A DNA stretch of 64,000 nucleotides, from NCBI RefSeq assembly GCF_014698825.1, contig NZ_JACJTT010000019.1, positions 1-64,000 on the forward strand, read 5' to 3'. This stretch comes from Richelia sinica FACHB-800. GTDB taxonomy: Bacteria > Cyanobacteriota > Cyanobacteriia > Cyanobacteriales > Nostocaceae. A program made the position numbers and the translations under genes. Positions 54,367-61,904 of the stretch are shown in pieces; within the stretch, counting starts at the first letter, position 1, and the number at the start of each line of letters is the position of its first letter. Below the pieces are notes generated by a model. It was not told where the DNA came from, made no database searches, and was given only the letters and a program-made list of their open reading frames with translations.

Positions 54367-54828
54367 ATGCAGGAGACATTTTTTACAAGTAAGGAAGCTT
54401 CTAAAATTACAGGTTGTACGCTCCGTCAACTCCAGTATTGGCGAGAAAAAGGGGTGGTAGTTCCTGTCATTAGTGATACGGGTACAGGACGTAGTATTTA
54501 TTACTCAAAAACCAATTTAGTAGAGTTGGCAGCAATGGTATATTGGCTGTCTGTGGGTTTGAGTTTTGACATTGCTTGCGAAACCTTAAAAACCCTGAAG
54601 GAACAAGAACCGGAGTTGTTTAGTTCTGGTACAGGTAAACGCTTTATGTTGTTGTCAGAAACACAGGAGCGATCGCCTTTAGGCGTGGTGAAGTTATCGC
54701 TTGAGCTTATGGAGTATGACAGAAAAAAGGCGATCACATCCATAGACGAAGGTAAACCTGTCATTCCTGTCTGGTTAGATGTTATTTTTGAGCAATTACA
54801 AAAAAAATTAACTTCTTACTTAAATTAA
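54367..54828 (+). CDS. cvkR: CvkR, MerR-type repressor of the CAST
   Basis: Starting at the ATG at 54367 gives 153 residues (MQETFFTSKEASKITGCTLR). The frame stays open upstream to 54289, but that would overlap cas12k and has no family similarity. The N-terminal winged helix-turn-helix (FTSKEASKITGCTLRQLQYWREKGVVVP) is MerR-like. No Cys cluster for metal sensing follows. CvkR proteins repress cas12k and tune transposition. The location divergent from cas12k is the conserved one in this family. Confidence 0.85.
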   Translation: MQETFFTSKEASKITGCTLRQLQYWREKGVVVPVISDTGTGRSIYYSKTNLVELAAMVYWLSVGLSFDIACETLKTLKEQEPELFSSGTGKRFMLLSETQERSPLGVVKLSLELMEYDRKKAITSIDEGKPVIPVWLDVIFEQLQKKLTSYLN

Positions 54829-54843
54829 GTACAAAAAATCTAT

Positions 54844-55060
54844 ATGGTTGAACGTAATGGTAATGGTTACAAATCCTTAGAAAATTGGATTTGGGACACT
54901 GCTTGCAGTATTCGTGGGGCGCAGGAAGCAGCGAAGTATAAAGACTTTATTCTGCCGTTGATTTTTACTAAACGACTGTGTGATGTATTTGATGATGAAC
55001 TAAATTTGACCTTTGATACAAATTTATTATCTCTAGAACCACACCTGCAAGATTATGAAT
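54844..55060 (+). pseudogene. hsdM 5' fragment (type I restriction methyltransferase)
   Basis: [20 protein letters not shown] begins a clear HsdM N-terminus, continuing [21 protein letters not shown] and [11 protein letters not shown]. HsdM proteins have about 500 residues; here similarity stops after about 70. The following in-frame residues up to a stop near 55122 are read from the wrong frame of another gene fragment. The start is 15 bp after cvkR. This is the left edge of a deletion scar. Confidence 0.8.
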
Positions 55061-55061
55061 T

Positions 55062-55190
55062 GTTCACGAACTGCTGCACCTTCAAGTCCCAAATCACGGC
55101 AAACTTTGGAAATGCCTCATGAAAGCGTATTTGGGAGGCTACGAAACTTTAGAACAGGAATTAAAACATTACGCCTGTAAAAAATTTTAG
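55062..55190 (+). pseudogene. DUF45/YgjP-like metallopeptidase 3' fragment
   Basis: In a different frame from the hsdM piece, the sequence reads [17 protein letters not shown] and on to HYACKKF before TAG at 55188-55190. HELLH with the following NHGKLW is the zinc-site end of the DUF45 (SprT/YgjP-like) family. Genes of this family are often the last member of type I restriction operons next to hsdR. The fused position shows that hsdM 3', hsdS, hsdR and the peptidase 5' part were probably lost in one deletion. Confidence 0.7.
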
Positions 55191-55213
55191 TTTTTGCTAC
55201 GATAGTTTCTAAT

Positions 55214-55525
55214 ATGCGGGAATTGGTATAAATGCGCCAGATTTCCAAATGCTTGGGCGTTTGCATTGTCCAATATCTCTTCAATGCTCCTGCCACTTGC
55301 AACGGATGGGTTGAAACTATACGTTACATTCTATCCGAATCACTTATGAAAAACATTAGTGTAGCAATGGCTCTTGGTTCAACTTGCGGGGGGGCATTTC
55401 TGCGGGATACCAGACGGTGGTACTCTGCCATCCTCGTCAGTTGCACAGCAGGAGATTGAAGTAGGGAAGGGATAATGTTTTTCCGAGGGAAATGCGCTCT
55501 GGGGTTCGACTCCCCTACCCCGCAT
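55214..55525 (+). ncRNA. Degenerate tRNA-Leu-like halves, possible structured RNA in the cargo
   Basis: ATGCGGG (55214-55220) pairs with CCCGCAT (55519-55525). The 5' side continues GAATTGGTATAAATGCGCC and resembles the D-arm region of tRNA-Leu. The 3' side has a T-arm-like GGGGTTCGACTCCCC (55501-55515) followed by ACCCCGCA, a tRNA acceptor end with discriminator A. About 240 bp without recognised content separate the halves. It may be a decayed tRNA interrupted by other DNA, or an unrelated structured RNA. No open reading frame of interest lies here. The rest of 55191-55683 shows nothing else. Confidence 0.35.
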
Positions 55526-55683
55526 TATGGCTAAGAAAAAATTATTTTGTCAAAATAGCCTTCTGGGGCATAGCTTATGCTTATTTACTTTTTAATTTTA
55601 ATGTTTTTCTGAAACAGTAGACTTCTAGTTAAACTCAATCAAATGTTCCTTGATTGTTGGTATAAACAAGAAAAGACAATGAT

Positions 55684-56328
55684 TTACCCAATAATGCATT
55701 GCAGTATGTATGCCTCTAAAGGCTGCTTATTACCGTTTCTGTATTTATTAATACAATCTACATACCAAGGGTGGGGAGGACGTGGTTCAATAGGAAAGTG
55801 TACTGGCCAATAACCATATCTTCCCAATATAGACCACAGGATAAACCTAGCCGCATGGCCGTTACCGTTAGCATAGGGATGAACTGTAAGCATTTCTACA
55901 AAAACTTCACAGGCAAAAGCTACAGTATTTAACAATTTGTCTATTGGAGATAATTGAGCCTCTGATGGTTGATGAATAATATCCAACTTTTTGATCCCAA
56001 GACTAATAGCTTCACCAAATTGATCCATCTTTTCAATTATTATACGGGGATGATAACCCACCCTCATATCTCCTCCTACGCCTACACGGCACTCCTTAAG
56101 ACAAAGAAAATCTTCACCACGATAATGACCTGCAAAGTAATCATGTTCAGGAGGTGTCAACTGCGAAAAAAGTAACCTATGAACAACGCGTGAATCAGTA
56201 GAGGATTTGGCAGTATCCAAATATCCTTTACGCAAATCAATCAGAATACTTTGTGTTTCATGATTTAAAATTTCTTTTGCATTTGGATAGTGTGAGTATT
56301 CCCACTGAGGACAATTAACTGGGTGCAT
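55684..56328 (-). CDS. Fic-domain toxin, partner of the Panacea antitoxin
   Basis: This protein has 214 residues. The Fic motif is HPYANGNGHAAR (about 149-160). Compared with the consensus HPFx(D/E)GNGRxxR, the acidic residue that holds Mg is Asn and the first Arg is His; the catalytic His and GNG loop remain. Fic proteins usually transfer AMP, or sometimes other nucleotides or phosphate, to a protein target. The gene follows the Panacea gene with a 5-bp gap, the order of antitoxin then toxin. It is transposon cargo and probably serves maintenance of the element or defence. The target cannot be told from sequence, and the altered motif leaves the chemistry open. Confidence 0.8.
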   Translation of the reverse strand: MHPVNCPQWEYSHYPNAKEILNHETQSILIDLRKGYLDTAKSSTDSRVVHRLLFSQLTPPEHDYFAGHYRGEDFLCLKECRVGVGGDMRVGYHPRIIIEKMDQFGEAISLGIKKLDIIHQPSEAQLSPIDKLLNTVAFACEVFVEMLTVHPYANGNGHAARFILWSILGRYGYWPVHFPIEPRPPHPWYVDCINKYRNGNKQPLEAYILQCIIG

Positions 56329-56333
56329 TCTAG

Positions 56334-57044
56334 CTAGTCAATGGCATTTTTAACGTCATTAGCTAGTTTACACGCCCATTCTTCAATTTCCATACTTTCA
56401 AGCTTTCGGTTACTAAGTGAATCAATTGCTGCTTGCGCTAACCCATATAATTCTGGTGATGTTCTTAGTGGATATTGCAATTGCTGTACTAATTCAATAA
56501 GCTCAACTGAAGGAAAAACACTTATCGGTTCATTAACTATGTGTCCTTTGTGAATTTCCAAAGCGGAGGGATGAATTTTGAAAGAGTCTGTCTTATCTGC
56601 GAAGTTTACATAATACAACATCATATCCTCAGTAGATATAATTTCTGAAGATTTCTCTGTTGGAGCAAGATCACCCCGTGCGTGAATCCAAGGATATTCA
56701 GCATGGGTCAAACGCTCTAATTGCTTTGCTCCTAGTTCTCCATAAACAGACCAAACTTCTTCAAGAATTACTAACTCGTCATTAGTAAAATCTGACACAG
56801 GTTCATCGGGTTTGGGTATGGCTTTGTATTCATATTCTCTGTTTTCATTCCAGACAGAATAAACAACCGGCCCATGTATCCAAGCCTGAATATTGTCTGG
56901 GAAAAGTAGCCTCCCGTAAAAAACTAGATGCCAAGCTTGTGCATAGTAAACCAGCTTCTGGAGTTTTAAAGGAGAAATAGTTTCGCCCACTTCCCTATCA
57001 ACCCGATGCAAGAAGTAACGGGCAACATCCAAGGCGTTTTTCAT
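56334..57044 (-). CDS. Panacea-domain (DUF4065) antitoxin
   Basis: The 236 residues begin NALDVARYFLHRVDREVGETISPLKLQKLVYYAQAWHL, the classic start of the Panacea/SocA-like domain. IQAWIHGPVVYSVW follows near 52-65, and a helical part with LTHAEYPWIHAR near 118. Panacea proteins neutralise many unrelated toxins; Fic partners are known among them. The C-terminal part beyond about residue 150 is specific to this protein and may bind the toxin. It is the first gene of the pair. The 224-bp gap to tniQ (57045-57268) holds its promoter region and no gene. Confidence 0.88.
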   Translation of the reverse strand: MKNALDVARYFLHRVDREVGETISPLKLQKLVYYAQAWHLVFYGRLLFPDNIQAWIHGPVVYSVWNENREYEYKAIPKPDEPVSDFTNDELVILEEVWSVYGELGAKQLERLTHAEYPWIHARGDLAPTEKSSEIISTEDMMLYYVNFADKTDSFKIHPSALEIHKGHIVNEPISVFPSVELIELVQQLQYPLRTSPELYGLAQAAIDSLSNRKLESMEIEEWACKLANDVKNAID

Positions 57045-57268
57045 ACTTCAACCTCCTTAAAGCACACGCTCAAATTTCATCTTAGAATTTTAGTTAAAAA
57101 TAATCTTAATGCCGATATTATATAACTTGAGACAAGATACACTTGTACTATACAAAAGTTCAGGCTTTTTTGCAAGTCAGTCCAGCACTCATAACCCGTT
57201 TTCTCAAGTTTGTTTATGTTGACTAAGTTAATTTCCAGAGGAGATAAGTGATCGCTCCACTATCCCAC

Positions 57269-57772
57269 CTAACTGGGCTTCTGCCACTTCAACATCTCCC
57301 CAAACGACAGAAAACACCTTTGACACCAACCATCAACCCACAAAGCCGGAACTTTAAACCTAGCCCCACAATTAGGACACTCAGACAACAAACTTAAATG
57401 ATGATACTGACATCCTTGCGTTACCTTAAACTGCCATTCAATCTTGTGACATGGTGATTCCACATAACAAGCTGCACACAATCGAATCGGCTCCATTTTC
57501 ATTCCCACACCAGCAGGTGGTAACATTTGCTCTAACCTATCGGCATCAATGCCCGCAACCTTAGCCAATGCTTCTAGCTGCTGGCGAGAGGGAGGGGGAT
57601 TAAATCGAAACTTTTCCCATCGTGTGATCGCACCAGCAATTCCCACAGCTTTACCCAACCCAGTAGGCGTTAACTCATTAGCCCGTCGAAACCGCCCCAA
57701 AAAGTGACTGATACTTTCTCCCTCAAAAGGTTCTACCTGAAAAAACCAAGGGTTAATTTCCCCAACTTCCAT
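57269..57772 (-). CDS. tniQ: TniQ transposition adaptor (V-K type, short form)
   Basis: The 167 residues match the compact TniQ of type V-K elements. The N-terminus (PWFFQVEPFEGESISHFLGRFRRANELTP) is the TniQ fold start. A helix-turn-helix-like part follows, then zinc-finger pairs: CAACYVESPCHK (about 118-130) with CQYHHLSLLSECPNCGARF, and CQRCFL at the end. It bridges Cas12k and the TnsC filament. Its ATG overlaps the tnsC stop (TAATG), so the two are translationally coupled. Confidence 0.92.
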   Translation of the reverse strand: MEVGEINPWFFQVEPFEGESISHFLGRFRRANELTPTGLGKAVGIAGAITRWEKFRFNPPPSRQQLEALAKVAGIDADRLEQMLPPAGVGMKMEPIRLCAACYVESPCHKIEWQFKVTQGCQYHHLSLLSECPNCGARFKVPALWVDGWCQRCFLSFGEMLKWQKPS

Positions 57773-58608
57773 TATTTATACTCCGCAGCTACTTCCTTGA
57801 GAGTGTCCAAATCAATTTTTGGTAATCCCTTCTTTAATGCCCGAATAGCTGACTCCCTCAGAATCATATCTAGCAAACCAATATAACCCCCTGTAGCCTC
57901 ACCCAAAGTCTTCAACATCGTTTTATTAGAAAGATTAGAAGCAACTGGTAGTTTTAAAACTTGTTTTTCCCAAATATCTACAATCTTTTTAAAATCTTCC
58001 CCAGAAAACTTACCAAAGCGATGACAGGCACGAAAACGGTTATAAACCTGCTCATCCCGCTTCACCACAGCATCTAATCTATCCGTACCTACCAGAATCA
58101 CCGCAATTTCCAACTTATCAAAGATATCCCGCACCTCTGCAAAAGTCTTAGGCTTCAAACGGTCAGCCTCATCAATAATCAGCATTTCCACCCCACAACC
58201 TTTAAGAACCCGCAGCGTTCTATCTCTAATTTCTGCTACCGTTCCCTTATTCATTTGATATTTCAAATGCTCAATAATTGCTGTAAATAATTCCTTTGCA
58301 CTACACTCTTGAGGTATTTGGATATAAGCAACGGGAACTTGCGGCGGTTTTCCTGATTCTTGTTTGGGTTTATGCCTGAGTCTGTAAGCATCACACCCCA
58401 TTGTCTTACCAGTTCTTGATTCCCCCATAACCCTACCAGACTGGCGTGATTGTCGCTTGCCATCTAACCACTCATGGAGCGTTTTTACTTGTTCCAAAGG
58501 AATAAAATTCTTCCTATTCAATCTTTGAATTTCTGCTTGTATTTTTTCGTCATTGGGGAGAATATCACCTAATTCTTGTGCAACCTTTTGAGCTTGTTGT
58601 GAGGTCAT
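57772..58608 (-). CDS. tnsC: TnsC AAA+ ATPase of the CAST
   Basis: This 278-residue AAA+ protein has Walker A in GESRTGKT (about 62-69), Walker B in VEMLIIDEADRL (about 135-146) and sensor-like VILVGTDRLDAVV (about 165-177). The length is that of the V-K TnsC, which forms helical filaments on DNA, links TniQ/Cas12k to TnsB and sets insertion spacing. It starts 3 bp after the tnsB stop codon and overlaps tniQ at its end. Confidence 0.95.
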   Translation of the reverse strand: MTSQQAQKVAQELGDILPNDEKIQAEIQRLNRKNFIPLEQVKTLHEWLDGKRQSRQSGRVMGESRTGKTMGCDAYRLRHKPKQESGKPPQVPVAYIQIPQECSAKELFTAIIEHLKYQMNKGTVAEIRDRTLRVLKGCGVEMLIIDEADRLKPKTFAEVRDIFDKLEIAVILVGTDRLDAVVKRDEQVYNRFRACHRFGKFSGEDFKKIVDIWEKQVLKLPVASNLSNKTMLKTLGEATGGYIGLLDMILRESAIRALKKGLPKIDLDTLKEVAAEYK

Positions 58609-58611
58609 AAT

Positions 58612-60300
58612 TTACCACCCGTAATCTTCACGCATTTGTTCATAATCAAATACTTCCGGCATATCTGTGTCTGAAGAACTTTCCAAAGATGCCATTTCCA
58701 TTTCTTCTTCCGGCTCAATAACCACGGGTTTTTTAGCTTTTTCCACTACAACCTGTTCTTCTTTTTGGCGTTCCTTTTTCGTTTTCTTTTGCTTAACGAA
58801 AGTTTCTCTATCTTGTACCTCTGCCAAAATTGAACGATTACTAACTGTTTTACCAGCTTGGCGAATCCTGCGACTCATGGCTTTTGCTTCATCTAGAGAT
58901 AACTCTTCTGTCTCCAAATCTTGGGCATAAGCACGGGCTAAAAATTCTTCTTGTGAACCCTGCTGACGATAAACCAAAACAGTTGTAATATCTTTAGGTT
59001 CATATCGCAGCACAACGTTTTCCCCCGCGTAACCAGCCAGATTTTCACCTCGATATGTGATATTTTCAAATTGCAGATATCCACCCCTGTAAATCGAGCG
59101 TCGAGTTTGCTTCATCAAGCAAATACGCAAATCTTTTTCAGAGATTAAATGGGGTGCAACAATTAACCCTGCATCCCATCTTTGATAACGAGTCTGATCA
59201 CCTAAACGAGCATCAATACTTTGGTTATATTTGTCTACGACATAGCGCACTAGCAGACGTTCTAAATCCCGTAAAGTTAGACAAGCCTCTTTCTCAGCTT
59301 CCTCTGGACGTTCCTGAACATTAGAACCTGTGTATCCTGGTAAGGTAGAAAATAAATCAGTATTTAAAGTCCCAAAAGGACGTTCGACAATGCCACCCTC
59401 GCTAGGGCGATCGCGTAAATGGCAAACAAATCCTAACTGCACACCAATCTGTTGCAAATGGTTGGATCGAAAATCCTTACCCCCATCAGTAAAAAAGTGT
59501 TCTGGTTTGCCATAAGTTCCCCATTCCTCATGTAGTCCATATTCTGCTCCATATTTTTTGGGTAATATGGCATGACGCAGTGCTAAAGCTACTACCTGAG
59601 AACTGGGTGCATCAAAACCTAAATTAATGCCCATGATGCAACGAGAATAAGTATCTATTACCGTTGTTAACCAAGGACGACCTAAAAGTTCACCATGTTG
59701 ATCCACCAATAAAATATCAGCACGAGTGTGATCACACTGCCAGATATGATTGCTGTATTCTACAGATATATCTAGTCCATCACGAGTCTTCAGCGATAAT
59801 CTAGAACCGCGCCAACCACGACTTCTCACACTTGCTTTTTGCTCTTGTGCTTCAATAATTGGTTGTAGGACTCGATAAACCGTCCTGGAACTGGGATAAT
59901 TCTTATCACCCAATTCTGCTGCTTTTGCTTTTACTCTGATTGCAACTTGTTGGGGAGTAATTCGCTTGCTACCCTTATTTCCTTCCTTATATGTATTGAT
60001 AATGAACTTTTGCCACTGAGAATCTATGCGGTGTTTACCTTTGTCAGCGCGTTGAGTAGTTCGCAGTGCAGCTAAACCCTCTTCTTCCCATTGTTTCACC
60101 CGTCTCTGCACTGTTCGGAGTGACCTACCTAGTTTGTCTGCTACCGTCCTTTTTCTTTCACCGTAAGTTTTGCGATCGCATGGTTCAAGTAATTTTTGAA
60201 TTACTTCCAATAGTTCTTTATCATCTGCGGAGAGTTCAGTGATAATTTCACTACCTTCTAATTCATTGTCATAGGGTTTATCATCTTGCTTTTCCGACAT
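58612..60300 (-). CDS. tnsB: TnsB DDE transposase of the CAST
   Basis: The ATG ending at 60300 (MSEKQDDKPYD) gives 562 residues. The frame is open for 20 more codons to a TTG at 60360, but that part runs through an AT-rich TnsB-site-like repeat. N-terminal HTH modules (RKRTVADKLGRSLRTVQRRVKQW, KRITPQQVAIRVKAKAAEL) are followed by the RNase H-fold core. The first Asp is in WQCDHTRADILL, the second in FFTDGGKDFRSNH and the Glu in RPSEGGIVERPFGTLN. The C-terminus is charged (KKTKKERQKEEQ) and ends near VFDYEQMREDYGW, the tail that contacts TnsC. It cuts and joins the transposon 3' ends. Confidence 0.95.
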   Translation of the reverse strand: MSEKQDDKPYDNELEGSEIITELSADDKELLEVIQKLLEPCDRKTYGERKRTVADKLGRSLRTVQRRVKQWEEEGLAALRTTQRADKGKHRIDSQWQKFIINTYKEGNKGSKRITPQQVAIRVKAKAAELGDKNYPSSRTVYRVLQPIIEAQEQKASVRSRGWRGSRLSLKTRDGLDISVEYSNHIWQCDHTRADILLVDQHGELLGRPWLTTVIDTYSRCIMGINLGFDAPSSQVVALALRHAILPKKYGAEYGLHEEWGTYGKPEHFFTDGGKDFRSNHLQQIGVQLGFVCHLRDRPSEGGIVERPFGTLNTDLFSTLPGYTGSNVQERPEEAEKEACLTLRDLERLLVRYVVDKYNQSIDARLGDQTRYQRWDAGLIVAPHLISEKDLRICLMKQTRRSIYRGGYLQFENITYRGENLAGYAGENVVLRYEPKDITTVLVYRQQGSQEEFLARAYAQDLETEELSLDEAKAMSRRIRQAGKTVSNRSILAEVQDRETFVKQKKTKKERQKEEQVVVEKAKKPVVIEPEEEMEMASLESSSDTDMPEVFDYEQMREDYGW

Positions 60301-60360
60301 ATATGTTTTATTTGAAACATAGTTGTATTGTACTGTGTTTGTGGACAAATAATTTGTCAA

Positions 60361-60575
60361 TTCAGGAGGAAGTTGGAAAAATATTCATTTCCAATATGGG
60401 ACAAATAATTTGTCAATATTTCAAACTCGGACAGTTATTTTGTCAATTGGGATTTGACAGGCTAAAAATAGGCTAAAATTATTAAACCCTTACTGCGTAA
60501 GGGTTTAAAGGTTAATATTTTTGTGGACGTTAATTTGGCAAGTGATCAAATAATTTGGCAATCGACAAATGTACA
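60361..60575. repeat. tnsB-side transposon end with TnsB binding sites
   Basis: Reading inwards from TGTACA (60570-60575) on the minus strand come TGTCGATTGCCAAATTATTTG, TGCCAAATTAACGTCC, TTGACAAAATAACTGTCC and TTGACAAATTATTTGTCCC. These share the TGACAAATTATTTGTC core seen at the other end. They are less regular than the 41-bp repeats there. The promoter of tnsB must overlap this end. Confidence 0.8.
60482..60508. terminator. Perfect 11-bp hairpin inside the transposon end
   Basis: TTAAACCCTTA and TAAGGGTTTAA flank a 5-base loop CTGCG. The structure lies between the terminal TnsB sites and tnsB. It is a strong stem with few T residues after it, so it may act as a transcription block, an operator or a protein site. 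It is listed as a terminator only as the likeliest class. Confidence 0.45.
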
Positions 60576-60741
60576 TTAACTAATTATTTGTCACTATTAA
60601 CAGATTAATGTCACTTTTAACTTATCATTGGACGATATGTAGTTTGGACATGCAATATCAAAGATGAACTGTTTATGATGACAAAAACAGTTTAACAAGG
60701 ACGTAACTGGATTCGCTTTCAACCCACGCTTTTCTCAAAAG
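60570..60741. mobile_element. Remnant end of a second, older type V-K CAST with its own homing guide
   Basis: Outside the intact element the sequence TGTACATTAACTAATTATTT, continuing into GTCAC and AACAGATTAATGTCAC (60570-60614), has the layout of a V-K target-proximal end as known from ShCAST-type elements. On the minus strand a degenerate repeat handle (GCGTGGGTTGAAAG, 60716-60729) is followed by CGAATCCAGTTACGTCC (60699-60715), again a perfect 17-nt match to tRNA-Val. The repeat part and flanks differ from the first homing guide, so this is not a recent duplication. The remnant breaks off at the IS66 fragment. No other CAST gene remains. Confidence 0.8.
60699..60729 (-). ncRNA. Second delocalised homing crRNA (remnant)
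   Basis: The minus strand reads a repeat-like 3' handle ending GTGGGTTGAAAG and then the 17-nt spacer CGAATCCAGTTACGTCC. The first base after the spacer already differs from the tRNA flank. It could still be transcribed and used by the intact neighbour, because the handle fits the same tracrRNA (AACCCAC pairs with GTGGGTT). Confidence 0.7.
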
Positions 60742-60752
60742 ATTGTAACTGC

Positions 60753-60992
60753 CTAGCTAGTAGTAATTGAGGCAAGAAAAACAGAGGTATTACCAAGCAG
60801 TACCTGGGTAATAACTTCCAGAAGATTAAGACCATGCTTAGAAACAGTGGAAAGAAAAGAACGGATATTGGCGAATGAAACTGCAAAATCGAATGAGCGA
60901 AAACCACCAGAAATTTTCTGCTTGCACTTCATCATCTGCAAATCACGTTCTGCTTGATTATTGGTAAAAGGAACATCAGCTTTGTCTAAGTC
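60753..60992 (-). pseudogene. IS66-family transposase C-terminal fragment
   Basis: The minus-strand frame reads DLDKADVPFTNNQAERDLQM, MKCKQKISGGFRS, then SFANIRSFLSTVSKHGLNLLEV and a stop at 60753. NNQAERD...MKxKQKISGGFRS is the well-known C-terminal block of IS66 transposases. About 80 residues of some 450-500 remain, and no start or inverted repeat was found. Insertion of this element probably removed most of the older CAST. The sequence from 60993 to 61111 shows nothing further. Confidence 0.88.
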
Positions 60993-61111
60993 CCGTTAAC
61001 CAATATTTCACCTAAAAGTGAAGTTTTGGACTCACACACAATTCAATTACACTCAATTAGACTCAGATTCCTGCTTAGTCCTTTTGAGAAAATCATCAAT
61101 TCGCAGGAAGT

Positions 61112-61714
61112 CTAACGCTGACGTTGGTAGCGTCCGATTAACTCTGCTGTTGCCAAAACATGACCCTTCATTGCTTGCAAAATTTGCTCTTTTGTTGCGC
61201 CTGGTGGCAAACCCAAGTTTTTGTCTAAAGCATAAAGTTTGAAGAAATACCGATGTGTACCACTAGGAGGACAGGGGCCACCGTAACCTAATTTGCCAAA
61301 ATCATTCTTTCCCTGCACTCCACCATTAGGTAAGGTTTTCGTAGCAGTAATGTGTTCTGGTAATTGCCGAACTGTAGGAGGTATATCGTAAAGTACCCAA
61401 TGTACAAATGTGTGTCTGGGTGCATCTGGGTCATCGACTATTAATGCTAAACTTTGGGTTTCTTTTGGAGGTTCATCCCAGCTAAGAGTAGGCGAAATAT
61501 CAGCACCATCACAGGTATATTTGGCAGGAATTTGGCTATTAGCTCCAAAGACGCTTTCTAATTTCATGCTTTTCCCCTTTGTTGTTAATTTACTGCTTGG
61601 GGTGGAGGCAATTTCGGTATTTTTATTACCCACAGAACTACAAGCGATCGCGGATAATTCTACTAACCCAATTATACTGAAGCTTTGAGGTAGAAATGCC
61701 CGCATTCTGCTCAT
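61112..61714 (-). CDS. PEBP (YbhB/YbcL)-family lipoprotein
   Basis: The 200 residues have an N-terminal hydrophobic stretch and lipobox LSAIAC (about 20-25), so the protein is probably a lipoprotein. The Raf-kinase-inhibitor-like domain starts about residue 50: IPAKYTCDGADISPTLSW, then ALIVDDPDAPRHTFVHWVLYDIP and GGPCPPSGTHRYFFKLYALD. DPDAP and GPCPPSGTHRY form the ligand pocket of PEBP proteins. Bacterial members have no settled function. It is chromosomal flank, not transposon cargo. The 180-bp stretch upstream (61715-61900) holds its promoter and no gene. Confidence 0.88.
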   Translation of the reverse strand: MSRMRAFLPQSFSIIGLVELSAIACSSVGNKNTEIASTPSSKLTTKGKSMKLESVFGANSQIPAKYTCDGADISPTLSWDEPPKETQSLALIVDDPDAPRHTFVHWVLYDIPPTVRQLPEHITATKTLPNGGVQGKNDFGKLGYGGPCPPSGTHRYFFKLYALDKNLGLPPGATKEQILQAMKGHVLATAELIGRYQRQR

Positions 61715-61904
61715 TATTTTGCACCTAACATCTTTATAGATTTTTGCAATAATTCATCATCTTAATGCTTGTTGCGGCTTATAAAAAAAGGATATATTTT
61801 TAAAGTCAAATTTAAAATTGCAATTTCAATTTACAGTCTTAATTTTTAACAGATAAAAACCAAAAATGCTATTCCATACAATAAAATTGTGTTAGTATGT
61901 AAGT

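Larger units (their letters stand above)
50948..60575. mobile_element. Type V-K CRISPR-associated transposon (CAST), about 9.6 kb
   Basis: The element runs between TGTACA at 50948-50953 and TGTACA at 60570-60575, with the subterminal TGTCGATTGCCAAATTATTTGA shared in inverted orientation by both ends. It contains, from the tRNA outwards, a delocalised homing crRNA, CRISPR array, tracrRNA, cas12k, cvkR, cargo, tniQ, tnsC and tnsB, which is the full known type V-K set. There is no tnsA, so replicative (cointegrate-prone) movement is expected for the family. The 5-bp flanks differ (GTAAT on the left, TTAAC on the right), so no target-site duplication is visible. The right boundary abuts a second CAST-like end. 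All core genes are intact, so the element may still be active. Confidence 0.93.

Noticed and set aside
55232-55459. 75-codon plus-strand frame in the cargo
   Set aside because: Its residues show no protein-like pattern and it lies within the tRNA-like RNA candidate.
60301-60360. TTG start of tnsB at 60360
   Set aside because: The extra codons come from an AT-rich TnsB-site-like repeat; the ATG at 60300 is a better start.
50943-60580. A 5-bp target-site duplication around the CAST
   Set aside because: GTAAT before 50948 and TTAAC after 60575 are not equal, and shifting the ends by a few bases did not give a match.
60719-60907. Minus-strand 62-codon frame overlapping the IS66 fragment
   Set aside because: The other frame (60753-60992) carries the conserved IS66 residues; this one is a shadow.
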